Source of the DNA: Tubulanus polymorphus | Lineage: Eukaryota > Nemertea > Palaeonemertea > Tubulaniformes > Tubulanidae | DNA: 64,000 bases | Direction of reading: 5' to 3' | Assembly: GCF_964204645.1 (NCBI RefSeq) | Contig: NC_134034.1 | Location: 9,603,414 to 9,667,413, forward strand | Part shown: positions 1-10,946 of the stretch, piece by piece | Layout: each line of letters starts with the position of its first letter | Position numbering within the stretch: the stretch's first letter is position 1 | Notes under the pieces: model-generated | Seen by the model: only the letters and a program-made list of their open reading frames with translations | What the model was told of the DNA's origin: nothing | Databases searched by the model: none | Made by a program: the position numbers and the translations under genes

Positions 1-890
1 CGTATATAGTACATTAGTAAGTATCGAACTAAACCAGATCTAATTTAAGGCGTATGTTCGACGTGTAATGTATGCTAATCTGATCACGGCGGTTTTAAAT
101 CAGCGTGGAACTCCCGAGCGCGCGCGCTAAGTTCCACAGCGAAGTTTAACCATGAATTTGTCAGATGATCGCTATTCGCGACCACGTACGGCAGCTTACC
201 ACTAATTCAACGTCTTCGATTTGAAATGAAGCGGTCGCGAGTAACGCGCGGGGGATGGTCGTTTCGGATGGTCGCCATGTCTGTGTTCAAAAGCTAGGTC
301 AATCGATATAAATACCTCTTAAACGCTAATGAATGGGGGGGAGTTGTGGGGGTTATGGGTCTTAACACGAGAAATCAGATCGTCTCCATTTCAACCTCTC
401 CCACTCTTCACCCATTGTTTATCCACATTTCCTTCATCATCCATTCTTCTTTTGCGCATTACCTATTTCTACTACTTTTCCCTTTACGCCTCCCATTTCT
501 CCCCCTACCCACCTCGAACTCAGATCTCCCACTCCATATCCCTTCAGATACCTATCAGTCACTTCGCCTAATACTAATTTCACCATTCATTACGCATCGA
601 GGGCTTGCGAAACTTCAGCATTATTATAACGCTCGGCGGTAAAATTGAATTGATTCAATCAAATCGACAAGAACCGAACCCGTATTAAACACTACCCAGT
701 AATCCACTTTACTACGTATAGTCGAGTATATTTACTTACACGACTTCAACTGACGCACAGGTGGACTAATCTAATCAGGTATATACATATTTATACATGA
801 TTCTATTATAGATGTCCAGGCAGATTTGAAATGATTCATCAATTAATATCAATGGCCACAGACAAAGGTCTCACAGCTGATACGGTACAC
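1..890. other. Non-coding stretch, no feature recognised
   Basis: I see no gene here. A C/T-rich stretch at about 365-560 keeps two overlapping plus-strand frames open (80 and 98 codons), but their Ser/Leu/Pro/Phe-rich composition is what such a tract gives by chance. On the gene model used here this is intron of the minus-strand RBMS gene, downstream of the shared exon. Confidence 0.6.
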
Positions 891-892
891 AC

Positions 893-1012
893 CCTGCCCT
901 AGTAGATAGAGCCTCCCTCTAGGGATTTGAACCTGATGACATCATGAGACTCTATCTCAGTACAAACCCCTCTCTTAGTAGACACATCCTCCCTCACAGG
1001 GATTTGCCCCAG
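893..1012. repeat. Two-copy degenerate repeat
   Basis: Two related copies about 76 bp apart share a core running from AGTAGA through CCTCCCTC to AGGGATTTG. They start at about 901 and 977. No coding potential. Confidence 0.5.
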
Positions 1013-1489
1013 TGCTGCAGTGCCAAACCTTGCCATGATAAATATGAAAGGGCAACAGTTCGATACATGCACATCGCCGGGTCATAATTCAATAAACCAT
1101 AAATGAAACTAGTCAACTATAAAATACACTGCTATTCAGACATCAAACCGTAATTAACGAAAGCTTTTCAATGCAGCGAGTCTGAAAGCTACATCCGACA
1201 ATAAGTCAGCTCTGCGAGTACTGACTGTGTGGTGGTTACTGCTAGTACTGTGACTCTTAGGACCCATTATCGATAGACATCTATTCGCGTACGACGCCAT
1301 TAGTTTCTTCACAGCGCTGCCTCGCAAGATGAATAGCGCGGCTTCGCGCGACCGCCATTTATTTAACGCCGGTAAATGTAACGTCTTTATTTCGATGCGT
1401 CGTCGTCGGGATTTATGACGTCCGTCCGTTTATCATCAGACTTCGTTCGAGCTCTAAACGAGCGTCTGCAGTAGCAGCAGCTGAGGATT

Positions 1490-1675
1490 CCACGCGAGGC
1501 ATGTGAGGATCTACCAGGTATCATTAGTGCACGCAGTATACATCAACTACTGTTGCGAGAGAACAATCCACTAGTGGCAAGTGAGAATCCACTAGGTGTC
1601 GCTAGTGTGCAGTAGGACACCACATCCTGCATTATTAGAGGATTCCACTTGTGTCGCTAGTGTTTGTAATCAACT
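1490..1675 (+). repeat. Family D repeat (CCAGGTGTCGCTAG module), degenerate
   Basis: Three degenerate copies of a module that alternates GAGGATTCCACTTG-like and CCACTAGGTGTCGCTAGTG-like segments with GCAGTAGGACA-like spacers. The same module occurs at about 5.9, 9.6, 46.6, 51.4, 52.2 and 63.6 kb in both orientations. Confidence 0.7.
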
Positions 1676-2526
1676 AATATGGCCAACGTCCTACTACGGC
1701 AAGGCACGCCATCTGGTAGGATAGCCGATAATCATATCGATATGCCACCGCAAGACTTTCAACTACTTCCGAACATGACAGATGCCTCTGATGATAAGAG
1801 ATCGCACAGATCGCGACGGACCTCATCTCCGCGAAAATCAATAACGCGAACTCAGAATGGATGGAAATTCGAGTCGAGCTCGCAACGTTGAGTTGACAGC
1901 GCGACGTTCACTACGACGGGTATACCGATATATACCGACATCGGCAGACGTTCCTGTCGCCTACCCCGGCGCGACCCTCCCCGACAAAAAAATAACACGG
2001 CACTCCGACCGTTTTTAACGGGGTCGTCATCGACAACATCGAAAAACAGTTCCGTCATCTTCGAAGCCGTCGTCTGACGTATCGCCATGGCAACTAGCAG
2101 ACGGCAATTTATAGCCGATCGGCGTAAAAACGCGGCGAGCGTTAATCGAGTTAAAACCGATCGGGGCCCGGCACGAGCGAGCGAGCCCTGTTCTATATTC
2201 TACAGTAATTAAATAATGTTTGAATTTAATTCGCCGAGTCTGTTACTGACTGTGATTTAATGACCCGCCCGTCCCGCCGGTGATTTATACGTCAATGCGT
2301 TCGGGAATAAATCGCGCGAGAATATCTTCTTCGACGTCGAGTTCGGCTACGCATCGCCGCAGACGTAGTCCACACTGAATCATCCCGTTGGTCTCGTGAT
2401 TTGGATATTCTCGGAGCCACCCGCTATAAGATGCATGCACGAGAAACAAAAAACCGTGGCTACTTCGAGCTATGATTGATTTTGAACGGACAGCGTAGCT
2501 TACTCGTTTAAATGCGACTGATTTAT
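1676..2526. other. Non-coding stretch, CpG-containing, no gene seen
   Basis: Moderately GC-rich sequence with many CG dinucleotides around 1880-2390. A 70-codon plus ORF (1679-1891) and a 78-codon minus ORF (1852-2088) overlap tail to tail; neither has a recognisable domain or convincing splice sites. Confidence 0.5.
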
Positions 2527-2985
2527 AGAATGGTTTGAAGAATATTCACATCGATACAAACTGTGACCGAAGAGTGATGATGACTATCAAACACTATCTA
2601 AAGCCTAGCGCACATCGACACTGCGATTGAAGACAACTAGTTGCAAGGCAGTTTTCGGCGCATGAGAGGAACTGGCTGGATACGATCAGTTGCTTGAATG
2701 TGTCGATGTGAGCGAGCTTACGATTGGTAAGCGTCGGTCTATCTCCAGTTCCAGCCAGTTGCCCATGTTCTACTTTTGAGCAACTGGTTGTACTCAATCG
2801 CAGTCATATCAATCGATGTGCGCGCTCTGGATCTCGACGATCAACACGCGCCATGCAGTTGCTGCAACTGACCGGTTGTAACTAGATTTCGATGTGCGCG
2901 GGGTAATCGTTCGGTAGCAACTAGTTGTCTCCAATCGCAGTGTCGATGTGCGCTAGGCTTTAGTTTCACTCTTAAAACCTATACA
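2527..2985. repeat. Dispersed host repeat, interrupted by a MITE
   Basis: The flanks 2533-2598 and 2961-2985 match a repeat present twice at 38.40-38.64 kb (shared text AATATTCACATCGATACAAA) and once inverted at about 7318-7370. The 38.58-38.62 kb copy runs uninterrupted through the point where the MITE sits here, so it shows the empty site. Confidence 0.7.
2601..2960. mobile_element. MITE with long terminal inverted repeats, TA target duplication
   Basis: A 360-bp non-autonomous element. The left end AAGCCTAGCGCACATCGACA is repeated inverted at the right end, and the match extends over about 45 bp with one indel, into AGACAACTAGTTG. It is flanked by TA on each side (2599-2600 and 2961-2962), as for Tc1/mariner or ISL2EU-type elements. 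Internal AACTAGTTG and GCAACTGGTTG motifs recur as subterminal repeats. No transposase ORF. Confidence 0.8.
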
Positions 2986-3039
2986 GAAATTGGGCCTGCA
3001 AATCAAAAACGAAAAAATATGACAATAATGACTACTTAC

Positions 3040-3236
3040 TGCCTACATAAATTAACTAGATCTTCATCTGTCGTATTCGGAGTTAGTCCTTTTATATACA
3101 GATTAGTTTTACTAAGTTGATCTTTCTGAGAGCTGCTAGTGCTAGACTGACTGCTAGTGGTGTTTGGACTCGCAGTTGGCATCGCTCTCGGTGGGGTCAA
3201 AGGCGGCTGGTTTGTGGCTTGCTGTGGATTATAAGT
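3040..3236 (-). CDS. RBMS: RBMS/MSSP-family RNA-binding protein, shared internal exon (linker and start of RRM1)
   Basis: This 197-nt internal exon encodes 65 codons plus two bases. It starts after a pyrimidine-rich acceptor ending in CAG (3239-3237) and ends at a perfect GTAAGT donor (3039-3034). The first ~40 residues are a Gln/Pro/Ser/Thr-rich low-complexity linker, followed by [26 protein letters not shown] and R, with a last codon CA- split by the intron (phase 2). This is the N-terminal edge of RRM1: LYIKGL is RNP2, and QLSKTNLYI is nearly invariant in vertebrate RBMS1/2/3 and Drosophila shep. The next exon should begin G-TAY-GG (Gln-Tyr-Gly); I did not find it in the window, so the remaining RRM1, RRM2 and C-terminus lie to the left. 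Proteins of this family bind single-stranded or A/U-rich nucleic acids and act in RNA stability, translation and, for shep, chromatin insulator activity. The family call is secure; RBMS1, 2 or 3 cannot be separated. Confidence 0.93.
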
Positions 3237-3429
3237 CTGAAAAATACGAACGAATAAAACATAAGACATTGAATTCAATGTTATTTTGATTTACTGAGTT
3301 TCATCACCGGCACAGAGATTACGTTCATTCAACCCGGTACGTTTCCTTAACCTGGGTGAAGTGTCATATCTACGGGTATCAGCAAAAACACATAAACAGG
3401 ATTTATGACGCTTCTTCATGTATTTTTGG
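3237..3429 (-). other. Intron start upstream of the shared RBMS exon
   Basis: Acceptor side of the long RBMS intron. The minus strand reads GTTCGTATTTTTCAG just before the exon. The 80-codon ORF running through it to 3278 includes intron bases and its Met at 3278 is not a credible start. Confidence 0.75.
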
Positions 3430-3692
3430 TATCAGTTATCCTAACTAAACCTGGCCCCAGTTTTATAGACCAGTTATCGGAGTTATCTTTACTTTACACG
3501 GCTGTTTCATAGACTGGATATCAAAGTTATCTTCCCTTAAGTTGTGCTCAGTTTTATTTACTGGATATCAAGGTTATCCCTACTAAATCTGGCTCAGTTT
3601 CATAGACTAGATATCAAAGCTATCTTCCCTCAAGCTGTGCTCATTTTTTTACGGACTGGATATCAAAGTTATCCTTCCTTGACCTGAAATTT
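3430..3692 (+). repeat. Tandem repeat, ~64-bp degenerate unit
   Basis: About four diverged copies containing CTCAGTTTCATAGACTGGA followed by TATCAAAGTTATCTTCC. The unit resembles the ends of GGCCCAGTTTCA-type MITEs such as the one at 58.8 kb. Confidence 0.65.
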
Positions 3693-5620
3693 GCGTTACA
3701 GGCCGCGTATCCCGCGTATCCTTCGATAAACTTCAACCTCGGCCAACCTGCCCGAGCGCCAATCTCAACATCACGAGCAGGAGAATGACGTAAAACTAAT
3801 AGAGGATGGGATCGGATTACTCGTCTTTGAATCCTTTTCCTTAATTAGTCGGTCACAGTCTTTGAAAACCGTAATTAGCACGATATAGGTTTCAGGGAAG
3901 AAGAGAGGCCAGAGAAGGACCTTTGTTTTTTTTCAGAGGCTAGAATATCCACATTTTCCCAATGATATAAATCTTTAACAACACTAAAAAAAGACTCCGA
4001 AAACCAAGACCCAGATACACAGTTGCGAGTTAACTCAGAGTTTAAGTAAGTTCATTTTCGACGAGTTAACTCCGAGATAAATCTAATTGAAATCTTCTTC
4101 AAAACTTTACACACTTCTCGTATATACCTACACAACATACGAACGAAGATGAAAAAATAAATATGCGTAAATCAAACCGACGAGAATTCATTCTTCGACT
4201 TTTAGTTCATCTCTGCGAGATGTAACACGCACCGCTATCCCTCACTCGCCACACAGTACAGCGAAACTACGAACACGACCTTGACCTTACCTTACGGAAC
4301 ATACCGGGAATCACCCGGCATCGAATTCCCTTCATAATACGCGCGTTTAAGATCGGGGCGCTTCATTTACAACTATTTACTATTTACGCCTGTTCTACGC
4401 AGCGTTGTTCCGTACAGGAGTAGGGTTTTTGTGATTTTTTCTTCCACCCGTCGGGGTATTTGTATATTTTTTTTCCTACTCGTCTCTGACAAAACCGCAC
4501 CGCGGTATATACAATATATATATATACATATGTGCATGTATGTACTACCAGGCGTACCGAATAACCTTTGAGCACTTTCACTATACTGCATTATATGTTT
4601 CCACTATCGCAGGGCCATTATTCGCTTGAATCCTCAAAAAAAAAACCGAAGAAATATTTTTCACTTCGTCTCAAATTTCCACTACTTAAAAAAATTCCAG
4701 TGTCACAATCGCGGCCATTATTCGCCGAAAAAACCTTTTGAGAAAAATTTTTCACTTGTCATCTCAACCATTGAGTCCTTTCACTATGCGCTACATGTTT
4801 TGCCACACTTCAACTCGTAAAACACGTTTCGCCGCAAGATTTGCCTAAACCTGCGAAGAAAAAGCTGGAAATATTTCCACTTGTTCTCATTGGATGACAA
4901 GCTATTCCATACGTTTCGGGATCCACTAGGTCACCGCAATTTTTTTCTAAATCATCTACCCAAAAAAACACCTTTCGAAATACTCGGTTATCTACTTTTA
5001 CTCCTCCCAATCCTTAGCGACTTCATCTCCCGGCCGAACGCATTACGAATCAAATTCGTTCGCGTCTAAATTATTATAAATCCCACTAATGACAAGCACC
5101 GCCCTCTATTGTCGTCGAATTGCGATTACATTTCATTCAACGGGTCGAAAAAAGCAGCCGTAGACAACACCTAAAAATCTTGAAATCTTAAAGAGTTAAA
5201 ATCTCGAAATATAAGATCTTACAACAGGGGTCACCGCGACGTCTCAAAACCGAGCCGACTTTCACGTTTCCGCGTAAAAAACTCAGAAATATAGCATATA
5301 TTTCATTGTCAATGCTATCGTCTTTCATTTGCATGTAAAAGCCTCGACTGTATTTCGCTGAAATACGAAAACGAACCAACGAAGAAATGAATGGAAAATT
5401 GAAACGGCTCTTGACGCACACATGGCCGTAATTCTACTGCAATATGACGTGTGCGTGCGCCTTTCTTAGTAATCGATGAAATAAATTTGAACTTTCCTAT
5501 AGATATCGACAACCGCTCCGCTCGTAACGAGGTCATAAAACTATATTTCCTAACATTCTAATCTTAAAACCCTTTGTGTCACATTTTTGACTCGGACAAG
5601 TCAAGGACATACCGACAACA
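3693..5620. other. Long non-coding stretch
   Basis: AT-rich intronic sequence. Several 60-77-codon ORFs occur on both strands (for example 4373-4591, 4810-5010 and 5188-5421 minus) but overlap each other, are rich in Phe/Lys/Ile/Tyr and lack domains. Short phrases such as CAAGCGGCCATTATTCGCC recur loosely at 4.6-4.75 kb. Confidence 0.5.
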
Positions 5621-5884
5621 AGCCGCCAGATGGCGTTGCTAATGATGGATATTAAGATGGGTAAATATCAACAAACAAATTAAATTGTTGCTGATTAAAT
5701 TTAAGTTTAATTTCAAGTTTCAACTTGGAACCTGAACCGACTTATTCCTGAATTCAAATATTTTCAAGCAACAAGCATGGGAAATGATCTCAGGACCTTT
5801 TTTTCATTCATCATTTTTTCAAGCGTTTTGTGTCGATAATTGATTATAAGTGTGAAATGTAGAAGAAATTGAAGCGCCGACAAC

Positions 5885-6012
5885 TGAGCTAACACCAATG
5901 ACACCGGGTGGATCCTCACTCGCCATGAGTGGAATCCTCCATTGCCATAAATGAAATCCCGTATGGACACCTGAGGGATCCTCACTTGTACCGGAAACCC
6001 CCTAGCGTAGTC
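5885..6012 (-). repeat. Family D repeat, inverted
   Basis: Two units in minus orientation: ACACCGGGTGGATCCTCACT at about 5899 and a second GACACCTGAGGGATCCTCAC at about 5965. The 96-codon minus ORF over this region (5764-6054) is repeat-derived. Confidence 0.7.
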
Positions 6013-6894
6013 CGAGTGCCAGAAAACCTGAACTCGCTTGTGAGCTTTAGACATTTCTAGTGAGCGTCTTTCTATCTGAAAAAATCTCGGACGGCAACTG
6101 GTTTTATTTATCTATTTCTCCAAGAGTTCACGGATATCTAACATTTATTATCGAGCAGGGATCAAATAATCTCATATAAAACAATTTACGGCGCCTGTTA
6201 CCGCCAAAATAAATCTTCGGAAATTAATCAACATTTGCTCGTGCGTGATTAAGGCTGATTTTAGTGGAAAATACTCGGTTCGTTAATAAATAAGGATATC
6301 CATTGATGAGTTGAGAAAACTGGGGAAAAGTAACACCGAGCAGCTACTAGGCGCTCAGAAGTCATCTATCAGGCAATGTACTATTTTGACCACCCATCCC
6401 CCCCAGCACATGTCTTGACTCCCCAGCCCCAAAACAGCCCGATATCAATTTCTAATTCCTATACTTAAAAAGAATTTTGAGTTTGGGTTTTATTTTCGAT
6501 TTATCTATTCAGTCAAAATCAGAGAATATTAACATTAGATTAACAGTTATCAACTCGACAAACAAATTAAGTTAAGTTGGCGATTTGAAAATATTGATTA
6601 CCAGTCTCGTGCGAGGGCATTCACCGACTAACTAGCATCGAGCGAAATTAGGTCAACATTGTTTTATTATTCTGGCGAAACTTTCATGCCTGTTCCGTGA
6701 AATAGTTCTCTCTCTCATTATCCGATTTGATATCTCTTTGTCGTCGACGTGGCTCGTATCAGTGGCAATATTGCCAGGAGAGGATAATAATTCGGTAAAT
6801 CGAGTGGAAGATTATTTCATTCCACATCTGTCCGCATTGTGAATATCGTGTACACAGAGCCATGTCGGCATTTTCTAGATTCGATTAAACTCCC
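6013..6894. other. Non-coding stretch, no feature recognised
   Basis: AT-rich sequence without ORFs above about 60 codons and without an obvious repeat. Confidence 0.5.
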
Positions 6895-6898
6895 TTAA

Positions 6899-7176
6899 AG
6901 CCTTTCAGTGCCGACTAGTTAATACCCTAAAGTGCTAGAGATAATTTGAAAATTTTTAAAAATTCCACCCTAGTGTATTGGATAACGGGAATACCACTAC
7001 AGTGCGTCTACACTGCGGCGCGGCGTATCGTTAGATACTAATATTTCACTATGTTTGACACGTGCTGCCATTTTTTGGAGATAATTACTAATACATTCAT
7101 ACACCACAGTGCGGTGTACTAGCAAAATCCATCACTGATTTATACACCGCACTGCGGTGTAGACGCACTGAAAGGG
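6899..7176 (-). mobile_element. piggyBac-like MITE, copy 1
   Basis: Reverse-orientation relative of the element at 10.95 kb. The right end reads GCACTGAAAGGG followed by TTAA (7177-7180). The left end is mutated (AGCCTTTCAGTGCC) but preceded by TTAA (6895-6898). Shared internals include GATAACGGGAATA, CACGTGCTGCCAT and the palindrome ACACCGCACTGCGGTGT. No coding capacity. Confidence 0.8.
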
Positions 7177-7317
7177 TTAAACTACCCTATTCAGCTGTAG
7201 TGGCAGTATATAGTGGGCATGCACGTTGAAGTATTTATTGATGTATTATCGATATTTCACTGCATTAGTACTTACACAATTGTAAAATGAGCTAATGTTT
7301 TAACCTACGCGATCATT

Positions 7318-7372
7318 TGAAAGTCGGTCAGTTTGTATCGATGTGAATACTTCTTTAGACCGAGTTCAACGT
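7318..7372 (-). repeat. Inverted fragment of the 38.4-kb dispersed repeat
   Basis: Contains GTTTGTATCGATGTGAATA, the reverse complement of the repeat at 2.53 and 38.4-38.6 kb. Confidence 0.65.
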
Positions 7373-7925
7373 TTATGATTAAAATCAGTCGCGTTTAAAC
7401 TAGAAAGTTAAGCAATCGTTTCAATCGTCCGTTTGAAGAGAATTTCAGCGCGAAGAAGAAGCCAAATCTAGGTTTTTAAACTTCGTATAACCGATAGCAT
7501 ATACGGGGTGGCTCCGGGAATATCCAAAACGCGACAAACCAACTGTAGACGGGATCGCACGACACAGAAACAGTCGACAAGACACGTACGTCTCACCGAA
7601 GTCTCAGCGATGCGAAGTCGACTCTCACTGAAGCGGAGTCGACTCTCAGTGATGGAATTATAAGTCGTACAAAGAAGGATAATTCATGTTAGCGAAACGG
7701 TAATGACTGCTCGCGGGGTTCAGAGCGCCACTGAAACCGATGACACTTTGATGTAAATGATGTCCCGCCGATTTCAAACACGGCAGCGCTAGCTATATTC
7801 GCTAGCTATATTCCCTCACCGGCGTAACTCTATCAACGGGGAGTGTCTCATAACTAGCCCCGGCAGGCAAGTGTTTATCACGCAACTCTTACATACTATA
7901 CATTTCACGAAGTACAACCTTCATT
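7373..7925. other. Non-coding stretch with short local repeats
   Basis: Contains a short repeat of GAAG(C)CGGAGTCGACTCTCA type at about 7598-7660 and GCTAGCTATATTC twice at 7789-7813. No gene seen. Confidence 0.5.
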
Positions 7926-7929
7926 GACT

Positions 7930-8050
7930 CGTGTGTGGGTTTCATAAAGCTGTAGATCCAGATCCTCAGTTGTGAAGGTACAATTTGAATCCAGTTCTAG
8001 ACAGTTGTGTGGGTTTAATTTGACTCTGGGCTCAGTTCCACGGTTGAATC
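7930..8050 (-). repeat. Family B minisatellite, about two units, inverted
   Basis: Contains GTTGTGTGGGTTTAATTTGA and CTCAGTTCCACGGTTG, the reverse complement of the 39-bp family B unit. Confidence 0.65.
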
Positions 8051-8110
8051 TAATATCTTTATAAATAACACTACATACATATACATGTATCGATTTTCAA
8101 TGGGAAGAAC

Positions 8111-8111
8111 T

Positions 8112-8180
<69 letters not shown>
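8111..8180. repeat. (TA)n microsatellite
   Basis: Uninterrupted TA dinucleotide tract of about 65-70 bp. Confidence 0.95.
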
Positions 8181-8181
<1 letters not shown>

Positions 8182-9567
8182 CTTACCAGTAAAAATCATC
8201 CAGATATATTTGATTAGTCACAAGCTAAACCTTGCGTGCACATATCCCCCACTGAATCAATAAATAATAATATTTAACCCGAGTTTGAACCTATTGGCTC
8301 ACCGCTGCAGGTAAAATACTACATGTTATACTTTAGAGAACTCTTGACATCTCGGTCTCTCAATATTCAACCGCTAGTTTTTTGGCGTTAAAAAAACCCC
8401 CACCAACTTCAAACAAGGCGAGGTCTGTCGTTACCAAGCACTTGGAGTTTATACGAGACACGCTGGTGTTCCCTGCGAGAGTAAATCATCGAATCGGTAG
8501 TTTTTATGAATAACCGATGTTGAAGGACCTCAGCCGCCTTCCGCCGCCTCTGAGAATACGATGTATTTTTAGAAACGAACATGTGGAAGTCACTGACCTA
8601 GAATACGGAGAAAGAGTCGATTTTTTCTCTCATCTCAGCCGCGCAGAAATAGATATCATACACTGGGTCTACGATGGATAAGTACAGAATATCACCGATG
8701 AAACGCAACTATAGCCGATTTCTCGAAGTTATCGCGATCTTCCTACTTTTTCTAAATCCAAAATACGAACAGGTCATAACGGATCCTTGCGATCGACAAA
8801 TTGAATTTTACTAAATTCTGACCCATTTACCGCTCAATTTCATGATCACCGTTCCTTCAACAGCTATGATTTCATGGAACGCTTTACCTTTCAGCATCAG
8901 ATCCTGTACGGATTTAGTCACTTTGAAAACTGAGTGAAACTTTCTTCTGGTAATATTTTAACTGACTGTTAGATCAGTACATTGTGTAATTTCAAACTGC
9001 CCTGAAATGTTTATACAGAGGGGGGAGGGGGATATGAAGATATATCATTCATCATAATGGTCTGTAGTTCAAAAATGACGAACCAGGTTCTGCTGGGCTA
9101 CTAGATTTAAGCTCCCTATTTCTCTCTAGAATGTTTGTTTATATCATTGAAATTTCTATTGACATCCATTGTGATAAAGCAAAAGAGGCTCTTTCTATAC
9201 TCCCGGTATACACCAGGTAAAGGCCTATATAGCTGCTGAGTTATGGACTACTGACCCAGTTTCTCTACAGCTATAAATAACACAATACCTCCCTACGAAC
9301 AAGTTGATTGTTACATCACATAATAACCTGTCTTGCCACCAGGCAGTAGACACAATTACCAATCCTCCTGGACAGGTGCATGAGACACCACATATTACAA
9401 CTACAAGCTTAGCTGGGCTGATGGGTCTAAAAAACTTCAAGGGGATCATCAACAAGCTTCACTGGCTGTTTTATAGTTAGGCCCTGCTAAACGCAACTGC
9501 GCAAGGAAAAAGGAGGGTCTTACTCAGTGCTTTTATTTCTAAAAAAAAAATGGTCCGCAGAAACGTT
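8181..9567. other. Long non-coding stretch
   Basis: No gene or repeat recognised. A 76-codon minus ORF (9225-9455) has no domain and no credible splice signals. Confidence 0.5.
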
Positions 9568-9765
9568 CTGGATTCCACTTGTAACAAGTTAGGATCCACC
9601 AGGTGTCGCTAGTGTGTGGTAGGACATGAACTACTGCGGCAATTGAGGATTCCACTTCTAACAAGTTAGCATCCACCAGGTGTCGCTAGTGTGCGGTAGG
9701 ACATGAACTACTGCGGCAATTGAGGATTCCACTTTTAATAAGTAAGGATCCACCAGGAGTTACTA
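9568..9765 (+). repeat. Family D repeat, ~77-bp tandem units
   Basis: The best-preserved family D array, with two full units and a partial third. Each unit has GATTCCACTT, then CAAGTTAGGATCCACCAGG, TGTCGCTAGTGTG, GTAGGACATGAA and CTACTGCGGCAATTGAG. The half-sites CACTTG/CAAGT make each unit partly palindromic. Confidence 0.8.
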
Positions 9766-10144
9766 TAGTCATTACTCCCCACTCCAAATTTTCTTTCAGA
9801 TTTCGGTCAAGTACCGATACATCCTGACCTAGTTCCACAGTCGTCAGTCGGGAGTTTAACGTTTTCAATGTAAATCCTTTTCGCCTACATAAAGAACTTG
9901 TTCGCCAATAAACATAGATGAGAAGAAACTTTCCGCATTCTATCGGATCTGTCAAAACCGAGCCGGATGAAATTGATTTCTCGGGATGAGAGGCGGACGC
10001 GCCGTAGATAGAGACGACAGGTAGATTGGACTTCAGACGATGGTAGTCATCTCGACTCCACATCAAAAACAAACACGATAAACACAACGACTCGAATAGA
10101 ATATTGATATCGATAGCGACAGGGAGAAAATACCCAACACGCAC
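9686..10144 (-). CDS. Uncharacterised ORF, 152 codons (weak candidate)
   Basis: I do not recognise this protein. It is the longest ORF in the window not built mainly from simple repeats. The first ~30 residues are hydrophobic (FLPVAID, then CLSCLFLMW), as in a signal anchor. The middle is mixed and coding-like (KSNLPVVSIYGAS, LTTVELGQDVSVLD). The last 24 residues fall inside the family D repeat, so any genuine coding part must end or splice before about 9757. There is no conserved motif, no clear donor or acceptor and no neighbour that supports it. It lies inside the long RBMS intron on the same strand. It could be an unrecognised exon, a decayed gene or chance. Confidence 0.2.
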   Translation of the reverse strand: MRVGYFLPVAIDINILFESLCLSCLFLMWSRDDYHRLKSNLPVVSIYGASASHPEKSISSGSVLTDPIECGKFLLIYVYWRTSSLCRRKGFTLKTLNSRLTTVELGQDVSVLDRNLKENLEWGVMTIVTPGGSLLIKSGILNCRSSSCPTAH

Positions 10145-10262
10145 ACGCCCTATATCACCGGGCGCGATACGACTTTCACATCAACTACGGCTCAAGGGCA
10201 ATGCCCACACAAATTACTCTTTCGTATTGAAACGATTAAGAGAAGTGACAGTGAAATTACGC

Positions 10263-10333
10263 GCACTCACTGGGGATCGAACCCGGGTCTTGTACGTAAG
10301 AAGCAAGCGTGCTAGCCAGTAGACCAATAGAAC
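10263..10333 (-). repeat. tRNA-like sequence, probably a SINE head or tRNA pseudogene
   Basis: On the minus strand TGGTCTACTGGCTAGCACGC resembles an A box and GGGTTCGATCC is a good B box. The T stem has mismatches and the anticodon arm (CTTG...CAAG) encloses an 11-nt loop, so it is not a functional tRNA. No SINE body is obvious beside it. Confidence 0.5.
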
Positions 10334-10946
10334 TAGTCCACTTGGCCGATGGTTATACAGCTTGTCCGGTGGTTATACAGCTTGTCCTATATGCGTAACA
10401 GTAGATTTGTCGATAAGGTTTTGACTGTAGCCACCAGGATTCAAACGCATGAATGCCAGTCGATGAGAGACCAGTGAAATATAGATATGAATACGTTGTC
10501 TAATCGCAGTGCAACCGTCTATTATAATACTTGTCATAAATATGAATGTAGTCAAATTATCATCGAACAACTAAGTTGTAAAATTTTAATCTGCGACCGA
10601 CTCGCGCGCGCGCGCGGGAATGAATATAACAGATAGTAGGTCTATATGTGCGTAGACCTCCACTGGAATTTCTGCTGACATAGATTTCAATAATTGTCGC
10701 ATTATCACGTATTAACCGACGAGCGCCGGCTGTACATGAGTTTGTGATGAATAATTGAACTCGCTAGTAACGAATTAATTAATTACGCCGTTGGGTAAAT
10801 TAGTTCCCATGATTTCACTCGTCTATATGAGTATGGACCGTGGCAATGTAACCTGCGGGGGGGGGGTTCCTTTAACTACAGTCCAATTCATAGATCTAAA
10901 GGGTGATTCGGGGAAACCGGTTAGAACAATCTGAGAACAGATTTAA

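Noticed and set aside
1-3033. Next RBMS exon (rest of RRM1)
   Set aside because: I searched the minus strand for a Tyr-Gly-Lys/Thr-Ile start and a GYGFVDF-like RNP1 but found neither; it must be beyond the left edge or was missed.
10263-10333. Functional tRNA gene on the minus strand
   Set aside because: The A and B boxes are present but the T stem is mismatched and the anticodon arm has a four-base stem with an 11-nt loop.
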